Part shown: positions 1-8,883 of the stretch, in pieces
How positions within the stretch are numbered: the first letter of the stretch is position 1
Layout: every line of letters starts with the position of its first letter
Source: Nostoc calcicola FACHB-3891
Lineage (GTDB): Bacteria > Cyanobacteriota > Cyanobacteriia > Cyanobacteriales > Nostocaceae
DNA: 64,000 bases
NCBI RefSeq assembly: GCF_014697355.1
Contig: NZ_JACJRQ010000016.1
Coordinates: forward strand, 62,001-126,000
Direction of reading: 5' to 3'
The notes under the pieces: model-generated
Databases searched by the model: none
What the model was told of the DNA's origin: nothing
The model's input: the letters and a program-made list of their open reading frames with translations, nothing else
Translations under genes and position numbers: made by a program

Positions 1-1
1 C

Positions 2-376
2 GGTCAACTCAATCAAGTGTTTATGAATATCCTTGCTAATGCGATCGATGCACTGGAAAAATCGGCACTCAATGGTCGGTGGTCAGCAGTCAATTCCAAA
101 ACAACTGACAATCCCCAAATTAAAATTACAACTGAAGTAATCGATGAAAACTGGATAGTGATTAGTATTGCTGATAATGGTTTGGGAATCAATGAAGAAG
201 TTCGCTCAAAGCTATTTGACCCATTTTTCACTACTAAACCCGTGGGCAAAGGTACTGGGCTAGGTCTATCTATAAGTTATCAAATTATCGTGGAAAAACA
301 TGGCGGACAACTTAGCTGTTTTTCTACTCCGGAAAAAGGTGCAGAATTTGTAATTAAGATACCTGTTAACTCATAG
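2..376 (+). CDS. Sensor histidine kinase, C-terminal ATPase domain (5' end outside window)
   Basis: This is the last 124 codons of a two-component sensor kinase; the reading frame is already open at the first bases of the window. The visible part is the HATPase_c domain: an N-box (NQVFMNILANAIDAL), a G1 box (IADNGLGI), an F-box region (LFDPFFTTKPVGKG) and a G2 box (GTGLGLSIS), ending in EFVIKIPV. These motifs bind ATP and phosphorylate a histidine that lies upstream, outside the window. The sensor input and the partner regulator cannot be seen. Family assignment is secure; the signal is unknown. Confidence 0.93.
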   Translation, partial: GQLNQVFMNILANAIDALEKSALNGRWSAVNSKTTDNPQIKITTEVIDENWIVISIADNGLGINEEVRSKLFDPFFTTKPVGKGTGLGLSISYQIIVEKHGGQLSCFSTPEKGAEFVIKIPVNS

Positions 377-511
377 TATTTGAGATTTTAAATTTTGGAT
401 TGTATAGCAAGGGACTGGGGACTGGGGACTGGGTGAAAAGTCTTTTTGTGTCTAAGTTTTATCATCTGTTAATGTCCTAACCATCAAGGCTTTTGCTATA
501 AATAGTGGTCT

Positions 512-637
512 CAATACTTGTCGGTTAAGGGGAAAAGGGGAAAGGGAAAGGGGAAAGAAAAAACCTTTAACCTTTACCCTTTAACCTTTTCCCAAAACCC
601 AATTCCGAGTTAAAAATGCACAAAGCGAGCAGTATTG
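512..637. repeat. Dispersed MITE-like hairpin element, copy 1
   Basis: The element opens with CAATACTTGTCGG and closes with GCGAGCAGTATTG, so its ends are inverted repeats (CAATACT/AGTATTG). Inside, a purine-rich half (GGGGAAAAGGGGAAAGG) faces a pyrimidine-rich half (CCTTTACCCTTTAACC), so the transcript could fold on itself using G-U pairs. Related copies lie at 15824-15934 and 49420-49547. Confidence 0.75.
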
Positions 638-675
638 ATAGTGGTCTGGATCTCAGTTTAGTGAATCTAAATTGA

Positions 676-706
676 AAAACGCCTGGTTGCTAATTAGCAA
701 ACAGGC
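676..706 (-). terminator. Rho-independent terminator of ndhB
   Basis: A 13-bp stem with one mismatch (GCCTGGTTGCTAA with TTAGCAAACAGGC) at 681-706 is followed on the minus strand by TTTTT. It lies about 40 bases past the ndhB stop codon. Confidence 0.8.
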
Positions 707-746
707 GCTTCTTTAATAGCACAAAGTTTTATTGAGATTCAGATTG

Positions 747-2351
747 TTAAATCTTAGCAGTCGAATCAACTGAGGGTTGAGACTGACTTACTGAATCTAA
801 CTTTGGTGCAAGTCGTAGATTTTGTGCTTGTGCAGCGCTATTGACTGTTGCTTGCAAAATTGCAGTGTGGGAGATGGAATTGTTAGCCAGTGTAAATAGT
901 GGATTTGACAAAATCCCTCCAATGGAAGTGGCGATTAAAGCGACCACCAAACCAACTTGCAAAGGTCTAAATCCAGGCAAATTCCAACGTATTGGGGGAT
1001 AATTCTTCACTGCATCGGACATTTCATGGGGTTCTTTGACTACCATCATCTTGACTACGCGAATGTAGTAGTAGATGGAGACGACGCTAGTAACTAAGCC
1101 GAGCAAGACTAGTCCATAAAGACCTGCTTGCCAACCAGCCCAAAACAAGTAAATTTTCCCGAAAAACCCAGCTAATGGTGGAATACCGCCCAAGGAAAGC
1201 AGGGAGATACTCAACCCCAGTGTTAGGAGTGGGTCTTTTTGATATAGTCCGGAGTATTCGGCAATCTGGTCGGTTCCTGTCCGCAAGGAGAACAGAATGA
1301 TGCAGGTAAAGCCGCACAGGTTCATGAACAAATAGACCAGGAGGTAAAATATCATGCTGGCGTAACCTGCCTGTGTGCTAGCAATTAAGCCGATCATCAC
1401 AAACCCAGCTTGGGCAATGGATGAATAAGCTAGCATCCGTTTCATGCTGGTTTGGGCGAGGGCGACTACGTTACCCAAAATCATGCTGAGAACGGCCAGA
1501 GCAGTGAAGACAAACTTCCACTCTTCAGCTACAAGGGGGAAGGCTGTTGTCAGCAAGCGGATAGCCAGAGCAAACCCAGCTGCTTTAGAACCCACAGATA
1601 AAAAGGCGATTACTGGGGTGGGAGCGCCTTCGTAAACGTCTGGTGTCCACTGGTGGAAGGGTGCGGCAGAGATTTTAAAGCCAATACCTGCGATCGCAAA
1701 AACCAGGGCAATCACTAAACCTAAAGATTGACCAGCCTTCGCTGTGGCAATGCCAGTGGCGATCGCACTTAGTTCAGTTTGTCCACCTGATAATCCATAC
1801 AGTAATGATACACCGTACAAAAATACTGCTGTACTGGAAGCTCCAATTAACAGGTATTTCAGCGCCGCTTCGTTGGAGCGGGGGTCACGCTTGGTATAAC
1901 CTGTTAGCAAGTAAGAGGATATACTCAGGGTTTCTAGGGAGATGAAAATCATTACCAACTCACTAGCCCCGGATAAAAACATTCCTCCAAGGGTAGCTGT
2001 CAGCAAAATACTGATGAATTCGGCTAAAGCGGTGCCACTCTGCTCAATGTAGCGAATTGACATCAATATAGTAAAAGCGGCAGACAAGGCAATAACACCG
2101 CGAAAGATTATACTGAGGTCGTCACCAATGAAGGCACCAGTAAAAGAGATGGGATTGGAAGCATCCCATTGAAAATACAGGGCGACAATGGAAGCCAGTA
2201 AACCTGCGATCGCTAGATATCCAACCCAGCGCGAGGATGTACGCCCCAAAATTAAATCAACAATCAAAACCCCCAAGAGGGTGAGAATTATAATCCCCTC
2301 TGGTAAAATCGTTCCAGCATTTAACTGGGATGCAAGATTAGCAAAATCCAT
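747..2351 (-). CDS. ndhB: NAD(P)H-quinone oxidoreductase subunit 2 (NdhB)
   Basis: This is the proton-pumping antiporter-like membrane subunit of the cyanobacterial NDH-1 complex, which oxidises ferredoxin and reduces plastoquinone in cyclic electron flow, respiration and CO2 uptake. The 534-residue protein is nearly all hydrophobic helices. It carries family hallmarks such as FISLETLSISSYLLTGY, AAPFHQWTPDVYEGAPTP and MLAYSSIAQAGFVMIG, which hold the conserved charged residues of the proton channel. Length matches cyanobacterial NdhB plus a slightly long polar tail. It is a single-gene unit with its own terminator downstream; no other ndh gene lies nearby, as is usual for ndhB. Confidence 0.97.
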   Translation of the reverse strand: MDFANLASQLNAGTILPEGIIILTLLGVLIVDLILGRTSSRWVGYLAIAGLLASIVALYFQWDASNPISFTGAFIGDDLSIIFRGVIALSAAFTILMSIRYIEQSGTALAEFISILLTATLGGMFLSGASELVMIFISLETLSISSYLLTGYTKRDPRSNEAALKYLLIGASSTAVFLYGVSLLYGLSGGQTELSAIATGIATAKAGQSLGLVIALVFAIAGIGFKISAAPFHQWTPDVYEGAPTPVIAFLSVGSKAAGFALAIRLLTTAFPLVAEEWKFVFTALAVLSMILGNVVALAQTSMKRMLAYSSIAQAGFVMIGLIASTQAGYASMIFYLLVYLFMNLCGFTCIILFSLRTGTDQIAEYSGLYQKDPLLTLGLSISLLSLGGIPPLAGFFGKIYLFWAGWQAGLYGLVLLGLVTSVVSIYYYIRVVKMMVVKEPHEMSDAVKNYPPIRWNLPGFRPLQVGLVVALIATSIGGILSNPLFTLANNSISHTAILQATVNSAAQAQNLRLAPKLDSVSQSQPSVDSTAKI

Positions 2352-2719
2352 GAGATGTATAGGTTTTGGGGATTAGACATTAAGGCTAACTCTGTTCATT
2401 CTATCTATTGTTCTTTACCAAAGTTGCATTAAAAAGAAGAATTCAGAATTCAGAATTCAGAATCCAGAATCAAAAAGTGGAGTAATAGCTATGGCTACCA
2501 TCAAATTAAATTATGTTGAAGTGTAGGATTGGCTCGTTTGCAATCAACGTTCATATCTAAAATAGATAAGCAGCTCAGGTATTTACTGAACTGCTTATAC
2601 GCAATCTCGCAGATTTAGTTATCTACTAACTTGCTTGGGGATAGTTTTTGCTTGGCGTAGGCTTAGCGCGTCGTAGACATCGCTTATGATGCTTTTGCCT
2701 TGGTAAATCCTCCCGGAAT
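2352..2719. other. Intergenic region upstream of ndhB
   Basis: It contains GAATTCAGAATTCAGAATTC repeats at 2440-2470 and a GCGTAGGCTTAGCGCGTCG short dispersed repeat near 2655-2685. The ndhB promoter should lie here, but no convincing -35/-10 pair was identified. Confidence 0.6.
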
Positions 2720-3031
2720 TTAATAGCCTCGTGAGTATCCGCTATTATTTTTTTGCCAACTACCACCGCCAGAGCGATTGTCTTTCTCCTCTTTTGGTCT
2801 AGCTTTATTAACTTTCATTACACGACCCATCCATTCGGCACCATCCAAAGCCTGAATAGCAGCATCTTCTGCGGCTGATGATTCCATTTCCACAAAACCA
2901 AAGCCCCGAGCGCGTCCTGTCTCCCTGTCTGTGGGCAATTGAACGCGTTTGACGGCGCCGTACTCGGAAAATACCTTACTAAGGTCGTCTTGTGTGACGC
3001 TGTAGGATAGGTTCCCTACGTAGATTGACAT
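2720..3031 (-). CDS. RNA-binding protein with one RRM domain (Rbp type)
   Basis: A 103-residue protein with a single RNA recognition motif. RNP2 is IYVGNL (residues 3-8) and RNP1 is RGFGFVEM (about residues 42-49), with the aromatic residues that stack on RNA. The C-terminus is a short Gly/Ser/Asn-rich tail (SGGGSWQKNNSGYSRGY), as in the glycine-rich cyanobacterial Rbp proteins. Many of those are cold-induced and act on mRNA stability or targeting. The start is supported by GGAGAG nine bases upstream. The gene stands alone. Its RNA target is unknown. Confidence 0.93.
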   Translation of the reverse strand: MSIYVGNLSYSVTQDDLSKVFSEYGAVKRVQLPTDRETGRARGFGFVEMESSAAEDAAIQALDGAEWMGRVMKVNKARPKEEKDNRSGGGSWQKNNSGYSRGY

Positions 3032-3257
3032 GAAACTCTCCAGAATCCATTGATGCAGAGATGTTCATCGGTCAAGCCGCTTGCAATTATTGCTAACAAC
3101 AAGATTCGTATCGCCGAACTTAACTTCTCCAAAATTATCCTACCATAACTTTCGATTTGGCCAAGCCCGAATTCGTGCATTTGTCCTCATGTATGGTAAA
3201 ATGCATCGGTTTTCTCTATACTTACTATATTTTTTAGCTTATTGTTCAATTAAAAAA

Positions 3258-4520
3258 TTATGTTTGCACGCCAAATTCCTCTGGATCTACTCCCCAATTG
3301 ACCCAGCGGACTGCTTCACGTGCTGATTTAATTTCCGGCGGAACTCGCAAGGCGTGAATAAATTGCGTACTTGGGCAAGTCATTTTTAATAAACAAATTG
3401 GTTCTTCATCAACATTAACTTCAATTTTTAATAGTGTGTATTCAGCCCAAGTATCTAATTCAATAGCTTGTAATTCTTGGCAAATTCGAGCGTAACCAAT
3501 ACCCTGAATTAAGACTCGGCGTAGTTCGGCGTTTTCCTCTGATAAAAGCCATTGAGGTTGCCATTGCTGCGGGTGGATTTTGCCGTATTTTTCAGGTAAG
3601 GTTACGCCGTGGTAGGAGTAAAGGCTAAATCCATCAGTAAATTGAATAGCTGGTTCGCCTTCAGCGTGGAGGCGATTTTGATTGTCGAAGCGTATGTGAA
3701 GGGGGCGATCGCATATAATTGCTACTTTTTCAAAAGCAAAAATCCAGCCACATTCTATAATCAGTGATTGATAGTGCTGGAATTTTTTTACATCATAATC
3801 AAAATTTAATACTTTAAACGAAAAATCTAATACACTAGTTGATGTAGCCTTTCTATTTGGTTGCCAGCATTTATCATAAACGTCCGCTATATCAGATTCT
3901 AAACGTGTTTTTAGAGAAGCTCTTAATCGCTTTCCAATCCGGTTCGGTAATTCTCTCCAATATTGATTTTGTAACCTTTCGTTGATTTTGATCAGGAGAT
4001 CGGGCTTTAGATGTCTATAGAAGAGTCTATGTCCGTCATCCCAACCGTTACTACATAATTCCAAGAAAAGAGCCTCGTATATATTATCTGGTATATATGG
4101 TAGTCCCTGAAATATTGATGACTCTGTTAATTCATGAGAAAAGACTATTTGTTTAACGAGCGGTTCTGGGAGAGGCTGAAATACTTTTTGCCGTTTTATT
4201 CGGCTACTTATAAATGATTTTTCGCGGCTTATAAATGATTTATTTAATCTACTAATAATTGAGAATTCAATTTTCTTTTTCAATTGGTAATTCTGATGGT
4301 CAATTTTATCTAGAAATATCTTACTGAAAGCAGCATACGGACTATCACAAAAAATAATCTCAGGTACTTCAAAGCCAAAGGCAGCATAAGCAACTTTTAA
4401 GGCTTCAGCAGCTTTGTCTCGCTCAATCCGCTCAGTTGAAAGCGCGATCGCTCTCCACTTGTCCCGATAAACTGGAATCAAAGCCTCTTGCTCAGGCGTT
4501 AATTTTTCAATCAGCGACAT
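3258..4520 (-). CDS. Conserved hypothetical protein, DUF6745-like
   Basis: A 420-residue soluble protein with no signal peptide or membrane segment. The C-terminal third (from about residue 290) holds the best recognised part, ending in ALRVPPEIKSAREAVRWVNWG and a short acidic tail; I associate this ending with the cyanobacterial DUF6745 family, whose function is unknown to me. A Lys/Arg-rich stretch lies at about residues 80-115. Its first 14 bases overlap the end of the gene at 4507-4800, so the two are very likely co-transcribed and translationally coupled. No catalytic motif was recognised. Confidence 0.75.
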   Translation of the reverse strand: MSLIEKLTPEQEALIPVYRDKWRAIALSTERIERDKAAEALKVAYAAFGFEVPEIIFCDSPYAAFSKIFLDKIDHQNYQLKKKIEFSIISRLNKSFISREKSFISSRIKRQKVFQPLPEPLVKQIVFSHELTESSIFQGLPYIPDNIYEALFLELCSNGWDDGHRLFYRHLKPDLLIKINERLQNQYWRELPNRIGKRLRASLKTRLESDIADVYDKCWQPNRKATSTSVLDFSFKVLNFDYDVKKFQHYQSLIIECGWIFAFEKVAIICDRPLHIRFDNQNRLHAEGEPAIQFTDGFSLYSYHGVTLPEKYGKIHPQQWQPQWLLSEENAELRRVLIQGIGYARICQELQAIELDTWAEYTLLKIEVNVDEEPICLLKMTCPSTQFIHALRVPPEIKSAREAVRWVNWGVDPEEFGVQT

Positions 4521-4800
4521 AACGCCAACCTTCAGGCTCGTATTCTCGCTGAATTTTCACCATCCAGTCACCTTGGGGAATCGAAATAGCTTTATGCTCC
4601 TCATGAGATAGCAATGCCGACTCTAAAAACACACGTAAATACAGCGTGCTATCTTTCTCGTATAATTCTGCCTTGCCTTCAGTAATTCGATGTTTATGAC
4701 CCGTCACTTCGCCTTCTGCCAAAGTTAAATGAGGTATTTTTTGTCCTTCAACTTGCTGCACAGGCAGTAAGATAACATCACCTTGACGAATTGGTTGCAT
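4507..4800 (-). CDS. Small conserved hypothetical protein, partner of the 420-residue gene
   Basis: A 97-residue protein starting MQPIRQGDVILLPV. An in-frame start exists 11 codons upstream, but the ATG at 4800 begins the conserved-looking part. The motif LAEGEVTGHKHRI is also seen in small proteins of plasmids, phages and cyanobacterial chromosomes. The rest looks all-beta (DSTLYLRVFL, HEEHKAISIPQGDWMVKIQREYEP). It overlaps the downstream gene by 14 bases, which implies a shared transcript and possibly a shared function. The function is unknown. Confidence 0.75.
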   Translation of the reverse strand: MQPIRQGDVILLPVQQVEGQKIPHLTLAEGEVTGHKHRITEGKAELYEKDSTLYLRVFLESALLSHEEHKAISIPQGDWMVKIQREYEPEGWRYVAD

Positions 4801-5255
4801 GGTTTTGCTTTCCTGACATGGGCATAAACCCACTTCGCTTTTGCTCTCAAGTTTGATTTAATTTTGGCACAAGCTCTTAATAATTGGGCATAGGGCATGG
4901 GAAGAAGCAGGGGGGCGGGGGGCAGAAGGGAAGATTTTCTCCCCTGCTCCCTGCTCCCTGCTCCCTGCCTCCCGATCCCCCTCATCCCCACTCCCCAAAT
5001 TTGAAAAACTGTAGTCGCCAATTATGCGCTAGATAAGTTAAAGATTGAAATAGCTGGAAATTCACATCCAGCTTTCGCTTCTCCTATACTCTGGGAAGGA
5101 CTGCGCCCTAACTTAGGGCGGATTTTCTCCCAAGCAGGCAGTTTGTGTGAGGATTAAATCACCGCCCTAAGCGTGACGTTTTATCTTGACAATTTGCAAA
5201 AATTACCTCAATTTGACTGTTTAGCTTAGCAGCTATTCTTTTTTTTGAAATTTCC
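4801..5255. other. Intergenic region with topA leader
   Basis: The left part is a CCCTGCTCC/GGGGGGCAG low-complexity stretch (about 4900-4990). The right part (5090-5250) is the presumed topA leader and holds competing hairpins described at 5104-5170. A TTGACA box lies at 5186-5191, but no well-spaced -10 box was found. Confidence 0.6.
5104..5170 (+). promoter_or_regulatory. Mutually exclusive hairpins in the topA leader (attenuator-like)
   Basis: TTAGGGCGG (5113-5121) can pair with CGCCCTAA just upstream (5104-5111), forming a tight hairpin followed by GATTTTCTC. It can also pair with CCGCCCTAA downstream (5162-5170) through nine perfect base pairs. The two folds exclude each other. That is the layout of a terminator/antiterminator switch, although the T-run is weak and the transcript start is not known. 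Confidence 0.4.
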
Positions 5256-7907
5256 ATGTCAACTCTCGTCATCGTCGAATCTCCAACCAAAGCTCGTACC
5301 ATTCGCAACTACCTGCCATCAGGCTATCGGGTGGAGGCGTCTATGGGTCATGTGCGTGACTTACCGCAGTCTGCTAGTGAAATTCCCGCCGCCGTCAAAG
5401 CAGAAAAATGGGCGCAGCTAGGGGTAAACGTGGACGCCGACTTTGAACCGGTATATGTTGTCCCGAAAGACAAAAAGAAAATTGTCACCCAGCTCAAAGA
5501 TGCGCTCAAGGATGTAGATGAACTGATTCTGGCAACGGACGAAGACCGGGAAGGTGAAAGCATTAGTTGGCATTTATACCAATTGCTGAAGCCGAAAGTT
5601 CCGACTAAGCGGATGGTGTTTCACGAAATTACCCAAGATGCGATTAAAAAAGCGCTGAAGAACTGCCGCAATATCGATGAGCAGTTGGTTCGCGCCCAAG
5701 AAACGCGGCGGATTTTAGATCGATTGGTGGGTTATACTTTGTCTCCCCTGTTATGGAAAAAAATCGCCTGGGGATTATCTGCTGGGCGGGTGCAGTCTGT
5801 AGCGGTGCGACTTTTGGTGACCAAGGAACGCCAGCGCCGCGCTTTCCACGAAGGAACATACTGGGATTTGAAAGCCAGTTTAGAAAAAGACAAAACCCCG
5901 TTTACCGCCCAGTTGGTGACCCTGGGAGGAACCAAAATAGCCAATGGCGGCGATTTTGACCCCACAACCGGACAAATTGTCGCAGGACGCAATGTCTTGT
6001 TGCTCAATGAAGACCAAGCCATAGCCCTCAAAGAACGCCTGAGTGGAAAAACTTGGAATGTCAGCGACATCGAAGAACGTCCCGTGACGCGCAAACCCGC
6101 GCCACCATTTACTACTTCGACCCTGCAACAAGAATCGAACCGAAAACTGCGCCTCTCAGCCCGCGATACGATGCGAATTGCCCAGAATTTGTACGAACAG
6201 GGGTATATTACCTATATGCGGACAGATTCGGTGCATTTGTCAGATCAAGCGATCGCAGCTGCTAGAAGTTGTGTAGAAAAACTCTACGGTCAACAATATC
6301 TCAGCCCCCAGCCACGGCAATACACTACCAAATCCAAAGGCGCACAAGAAGCGCACGAAGCAATTCGCCCAGCAGGTAGCAGCTTCCGCACTCCCCAAGA
6401 AACCGGCTTGGGCGGTCGAGAACTCGCTGTCTACGATTTGATTTGGAAACGCACCGTCGCCTGTCAGATGGCTGATTCTCGACAAACCCAAATTTCCGTA
6501 CAACTGCAAGTCGAAGACGCTGGTTTCCGTTCTTCTGGTAAGCGCATTGAATTTCCAGGATACTTACGCGCTTACGTTGAAGGTTCAGATGACCCAGAAG
6601 CGGCACTGGAAGACCAAGAAGTAATTTTACCTAGCTTAAAAGTGGGAGATCGTCCAAATTGTACCGAACTAGAAGCAGTTGGTCATGAAACCCAACCCCC
6701 AGCTAGGTACACCGAAGCAACTCTGGTGAAAACCTTAGAAAGCGAAGGTATCGGTCGTCCCAGTACCTACGCCAGCATTATTGGCACCATCATCGATAAG
6801 GGTTACGCCCAATTGATGAATAACGCCCTCATACCCACCTTCACTGCTTTCGCCGTCACCGACTTGCTGGAAAGATATTTCCCGGATATCGTCGATCCCA
6901 GCTTTACCTCAAAAATGGAGCAAACCCTTGATGACATAGCCACAGGTGAAGCTAAATGGCTACCCTACCTCCAGAAATTTTATTTGGGAGACAAAGGTCT
7001 AGAAACCCTAGTCAAGGAACAGGAAAGCCAAATTGATGCTACCAAAGCCAGAACTGTAGAACTGGAAAATTTGGCAGCCAAAGTCCGCATCGGGAAATAT
7101 GGCCCTTACATTGAAGTTGAAAATGGTGACGGTGTTGTTACCGCTTCGATTCCCAAAGATTTGACACCAGCTGACCTTGACCCCAAACAGGTAGAAGTAT
7201 TGCTGCGCCAAAAAACCACTGGCCCTGACCAGGTAGGTCGGCATCCCGAAACTGGCGAACCAATTTATGTGAAAATTGGCGCTTATGGGCCTTATGTCCA
7301 ATTAGGTGACAAGACTGAGGAAAACCCCAAACCGAAACAAGCCTCTCTACCCAAAGGTGTCACCCCAGAAAACCTTACCTTGGAAACGGCTGTTGGTCTG
7401 TTGGCACTACCCCGGACATTAGGAGTTCATCCAGTCACTAACGGCAAAATCCAAGCCAGTTTGGGACGCTTTGGTCCTTATGTTGTTCATGACCAGGGTA
7501 AGGAGGGAAAAGATTACCGCTCTCTAAAAGCTGCTGATAATGTATTGACAGTTAGCCTAGAACGTGCATTGGAATTGTTGTCCGAGCCAAAAAAGGGACG
7601 CAGTTCCACCAACAGCAAGTCCAAGGCAGCCTTACGTGAATTGGGTACACATCCAGAGGATGGCGAAGCAGTGAACATCTACGATGGCCCCTATGGCCCT
7701 TACATCAAGCATGGCAAAACTAATGCTAGTATCCCAGAAGGTCAATCGGTAGAAGATATCACCCTGGCTGCGGCCTTGGAATTGTTGGCAGCTAAAGCTT
7801 CCACAGGAAAATCAACTCGTAAAACCACTAAATCAACTAGTTCGAGATCCAAGTCAACAACGAAGTCATCAACTACAGCTACGAAAAAAAAGACCACAGA
7901 AAGCTAA
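5256..7907 (+). CDS. topA: DNA topoisomerase I (type IA)
   Basis: This enzyme relaxes negative supercoils by cutting and resealing one DNA strand. The 883-residue protein starts with a Toprim domain (LVIVESPTKA; acidic metal-binding motif ATDEDREGE at residues 93-101). It continues with the type IA core, where Tyr320 in YITYMRTDS forms the covalent link to DNA and SEGIGRPSTYA is also conserved. The C-terminus has no Cys4 zinc fingers. It has four topoisomerase C-terminal repeats built on GKYGPYIE, GAYGPYV, GRFGPYV and GPYGPYIKHG, then a Lys/Ser/Thr-rich tail that probably binds DNA non-specifically. Length and layout are normal for cyanobacteria. Confidence 0.98.
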   Translation: MSTLVIVESPTKARTIRNYLPSGYRVEASMGHVRDLPQSASEIPAAVKAEKWAQLGVNVDADFEPVYVVPKDKKKIVTQLKDALKDVDELILATDEDREGESISWHLYQLLKPKVPTKRMVFHEITQDAIKKALKNCRNIDEQLVRAQETRRILDRLVGYTLSPLLWKKIAWGLSAGRVQSVAVRLLVTKERQRRAFHEGTYWDLKASLEKDKTPFTAQLVTLGGTKIANGGDFDPTTGQIVAGRNVLLLNEDQAIALKERLSGKTWNVSDIEERPVTRKPAPPFTTSTLQQESNRKLRLSARDTMRIAQNLYEQGYITYMRTDSVHLSDQAIAAARSCVEKLYGQQYLSPQPRQYTTKSKGAQEAHEAIRPAGSSFRTPQETGLGGRELAVYDLIWKRTVACQMADSRQTQISVQLQVEDAGFRSSGKRIEFPGYLRAYVEGSDDPEAALEDQEVILPSLKVGDRPNCTELEAVGHETQPPARYTEATLVKTLESEGIGRPSTYASIIGTIIDKGYAQLMNNALIPTFTAFAVTDLLERYFPDIVDPSFTSKMEQTLDDIATGEAKWLPYLQKFYLGDKGLETLVKEQESQIDATKARTVELENLAAKVRIGKYGPYIEVENGDGVVTASIPKDLTPADLDPKQVEVLLRQKTTGPDQVGRHPETGEPIYVKIGAYGPYVQLGDKTEENPKPKQASLPKGVTPENLTLETAVGLLALPRTLGVHPVTNGKIQASLGRFGPYVVHDQGKEGKDYRSLKAADNVLTVSLERALELLSEPKKGRSSTNSKSKAALRELGTHPEDGEAVNIYDGPYGPYIKHGKTNASIPEGQSVEDITLAAALELLAAKASTGKSTRKTTKSTSSRSKSTTKSSTTATKKKTTES

Positions 7908-8269
7908 CAATTTTGGATTTTAGATTTTGGATTTTGGATTTTGGACGATCTACCGAGGCAACCTTGCAAAATTTAAAATTCTCCCCGTTCCCGTGTCAGT
8001 CATAACTCGGCAATTTTGGCTTGATAAACTACTAACTCCCCTTGACTCTTGACCCTTGATACCCATCCTTGGTAGGATGCAGTTCTATAGGTTGCAAGTG
8101 TGATACTCTAAAAGGTAAGGTAAAACACAAGTCGAAATTTTCAAAGTAGCTGATGTCCCAAAAATGGGATTGTATGTTAGCTCGATTAAATGCTAGAGGT
8201 GCAAAAATACGCAATTCACTGCGTATTTGTTAATCAAAATTGAGGTAGTATCTCAGGAGCGGTCAGTTC
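7908..8269. other. Intergenic region between topA and the small ORF
   Basis: It starts with a TTTTGGATT tandem repeat (about 7912-7943). No coding region was recognised. AGGAG at 8253-8257 serves the following small gene. Confidence 0.6.
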
Positions 8270-8407
8270 ATGGACTATATAGAAAAGGTGCTAGAAAAGC
8301 TTAAGGAATTAGCACGTAAGCTAATTGAGAGCCTTTTAGGCCCAGAGGCTGAGCCGGAACCGGAACTGATTCCGATTCCTGTGAACGATCGCTCACGCCG
8401 TCGCTAG
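8270..8407 (+). CDS. Small conserved-type protein upstream of aroQ
   Basis: A 45-residue ORF, MDYIEKVLEKLKELARKLIE through ...NDRSRRR, preceded by AGGAG at a good distance (8253-8257). The first half predicts an amphipathic helix with alternating Lys/Glu and Leu/Ile. The second half is Pro/Glu-rich (PEAEPEPELIPIP) and ends in Arg residues. It ends 11 bases before the aroQ start, so the two are probably co-transcribed. The good ribosome site and non-random composition argue that it is expressed. The function is unknown. Confidence 0.65.
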   Translation: MDYIEKVLEKLKELARKLIESLLGPEAEPEPELIPIPVNDRSRRR

Positions 8408-8418
8408 TAGCCCCGAAA

Positions 8419-8883
8419 GTGCTAAACCCGACGTTAGAACCCTTAAGTATTCTGGCACTGCACGGGCCAAACTTAAATTTGCTAGGACAACGAGAGCCTG
8501 GAATTTATGGCTCGTTGACATTAGCAGAAATTAACCGCCTGTTAGAAGAAGAGGGATTAAAATTACAGGCGAAAGTTTTTCCCTTGCAGTCAAATCATGA
8601 AGGAATTTTGGTTGATGCCATTCATGGAGCATTGGGGCAACATCAAGGAATTTTGATTAACGCAGGGGCATATACCCACACAAGTGTGGCATTACGAGAT
8701 GCGATCGCTGCCGTTAATTTACCCACAGTAGAAGTACACCTGAGTAACATTTACCGTAGGGAAGATTTCCGCCATCACTCCTACATCGCCCCAGTAGCCA
8801 TCGGGCAAATCAGTGGTTTTGGCTCTCAAAGTTATTTGTTAGGCTTACAAGCACTAGTGAATTATTTAAGAGTTAGGAGTTAG
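8419..8883 (+). CDS. aroQ: 3-dehydroquinate dehydratase, type II
   Basis: This enzyme converts 3-dehydroquinate to 3-dehydroshikimate, the third step of the shikimate pathway to aromatic amino acids. The 154-residue protein has the type II signatures: LHGPNLNLLGQREPGIYG near the N-terminus with the catalytic Arg/Tyr region, QSNHEG, INAGAYTHTSVALRDA, and VEVHLSNIYRREDFRHHS with the catalytic His. The start is GTG. The last codons (NYLRVRS) and the stop codon lie inside the beginning of an AGTTAGG heptamer array, and the 3' end of the gene is copied three more times downstream. Confidence 0.97.
   Translation: MLNPTLEPLSILALHGPNLNLLGQREPGIYGSLTLAEINRLLEEEGLKLQAKVFPLQSNHEGILVDAIHGALGQHQGILINAGAYTHTSVALRDAIAAVNLPTVEVHLSNIYRREDFRHHSYIAPVAIGQISGFGSQSYLLGLQALVNYLRVRS

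Larger units (their letters stand above)
377..746. other. Intergenic region with repeat and terminator
   Basis: This 370-base gap between the kinase tail and ndhB (minus strand) holds a GGGGACTGGGGACTGG short repeat near 411-434, a purine-rich hairpin element (512-637) and the ndhB terminator (676-706). No coding region is supported. Confidence 0.7.

Noticed and set aside
4725..5021. 98-codon minus-strand open frame
   Set aside because: Much of it translates a CCCTGCTCC simple repeat, and the end overlaps the better-supported gene at 4507-4800 in another frame.
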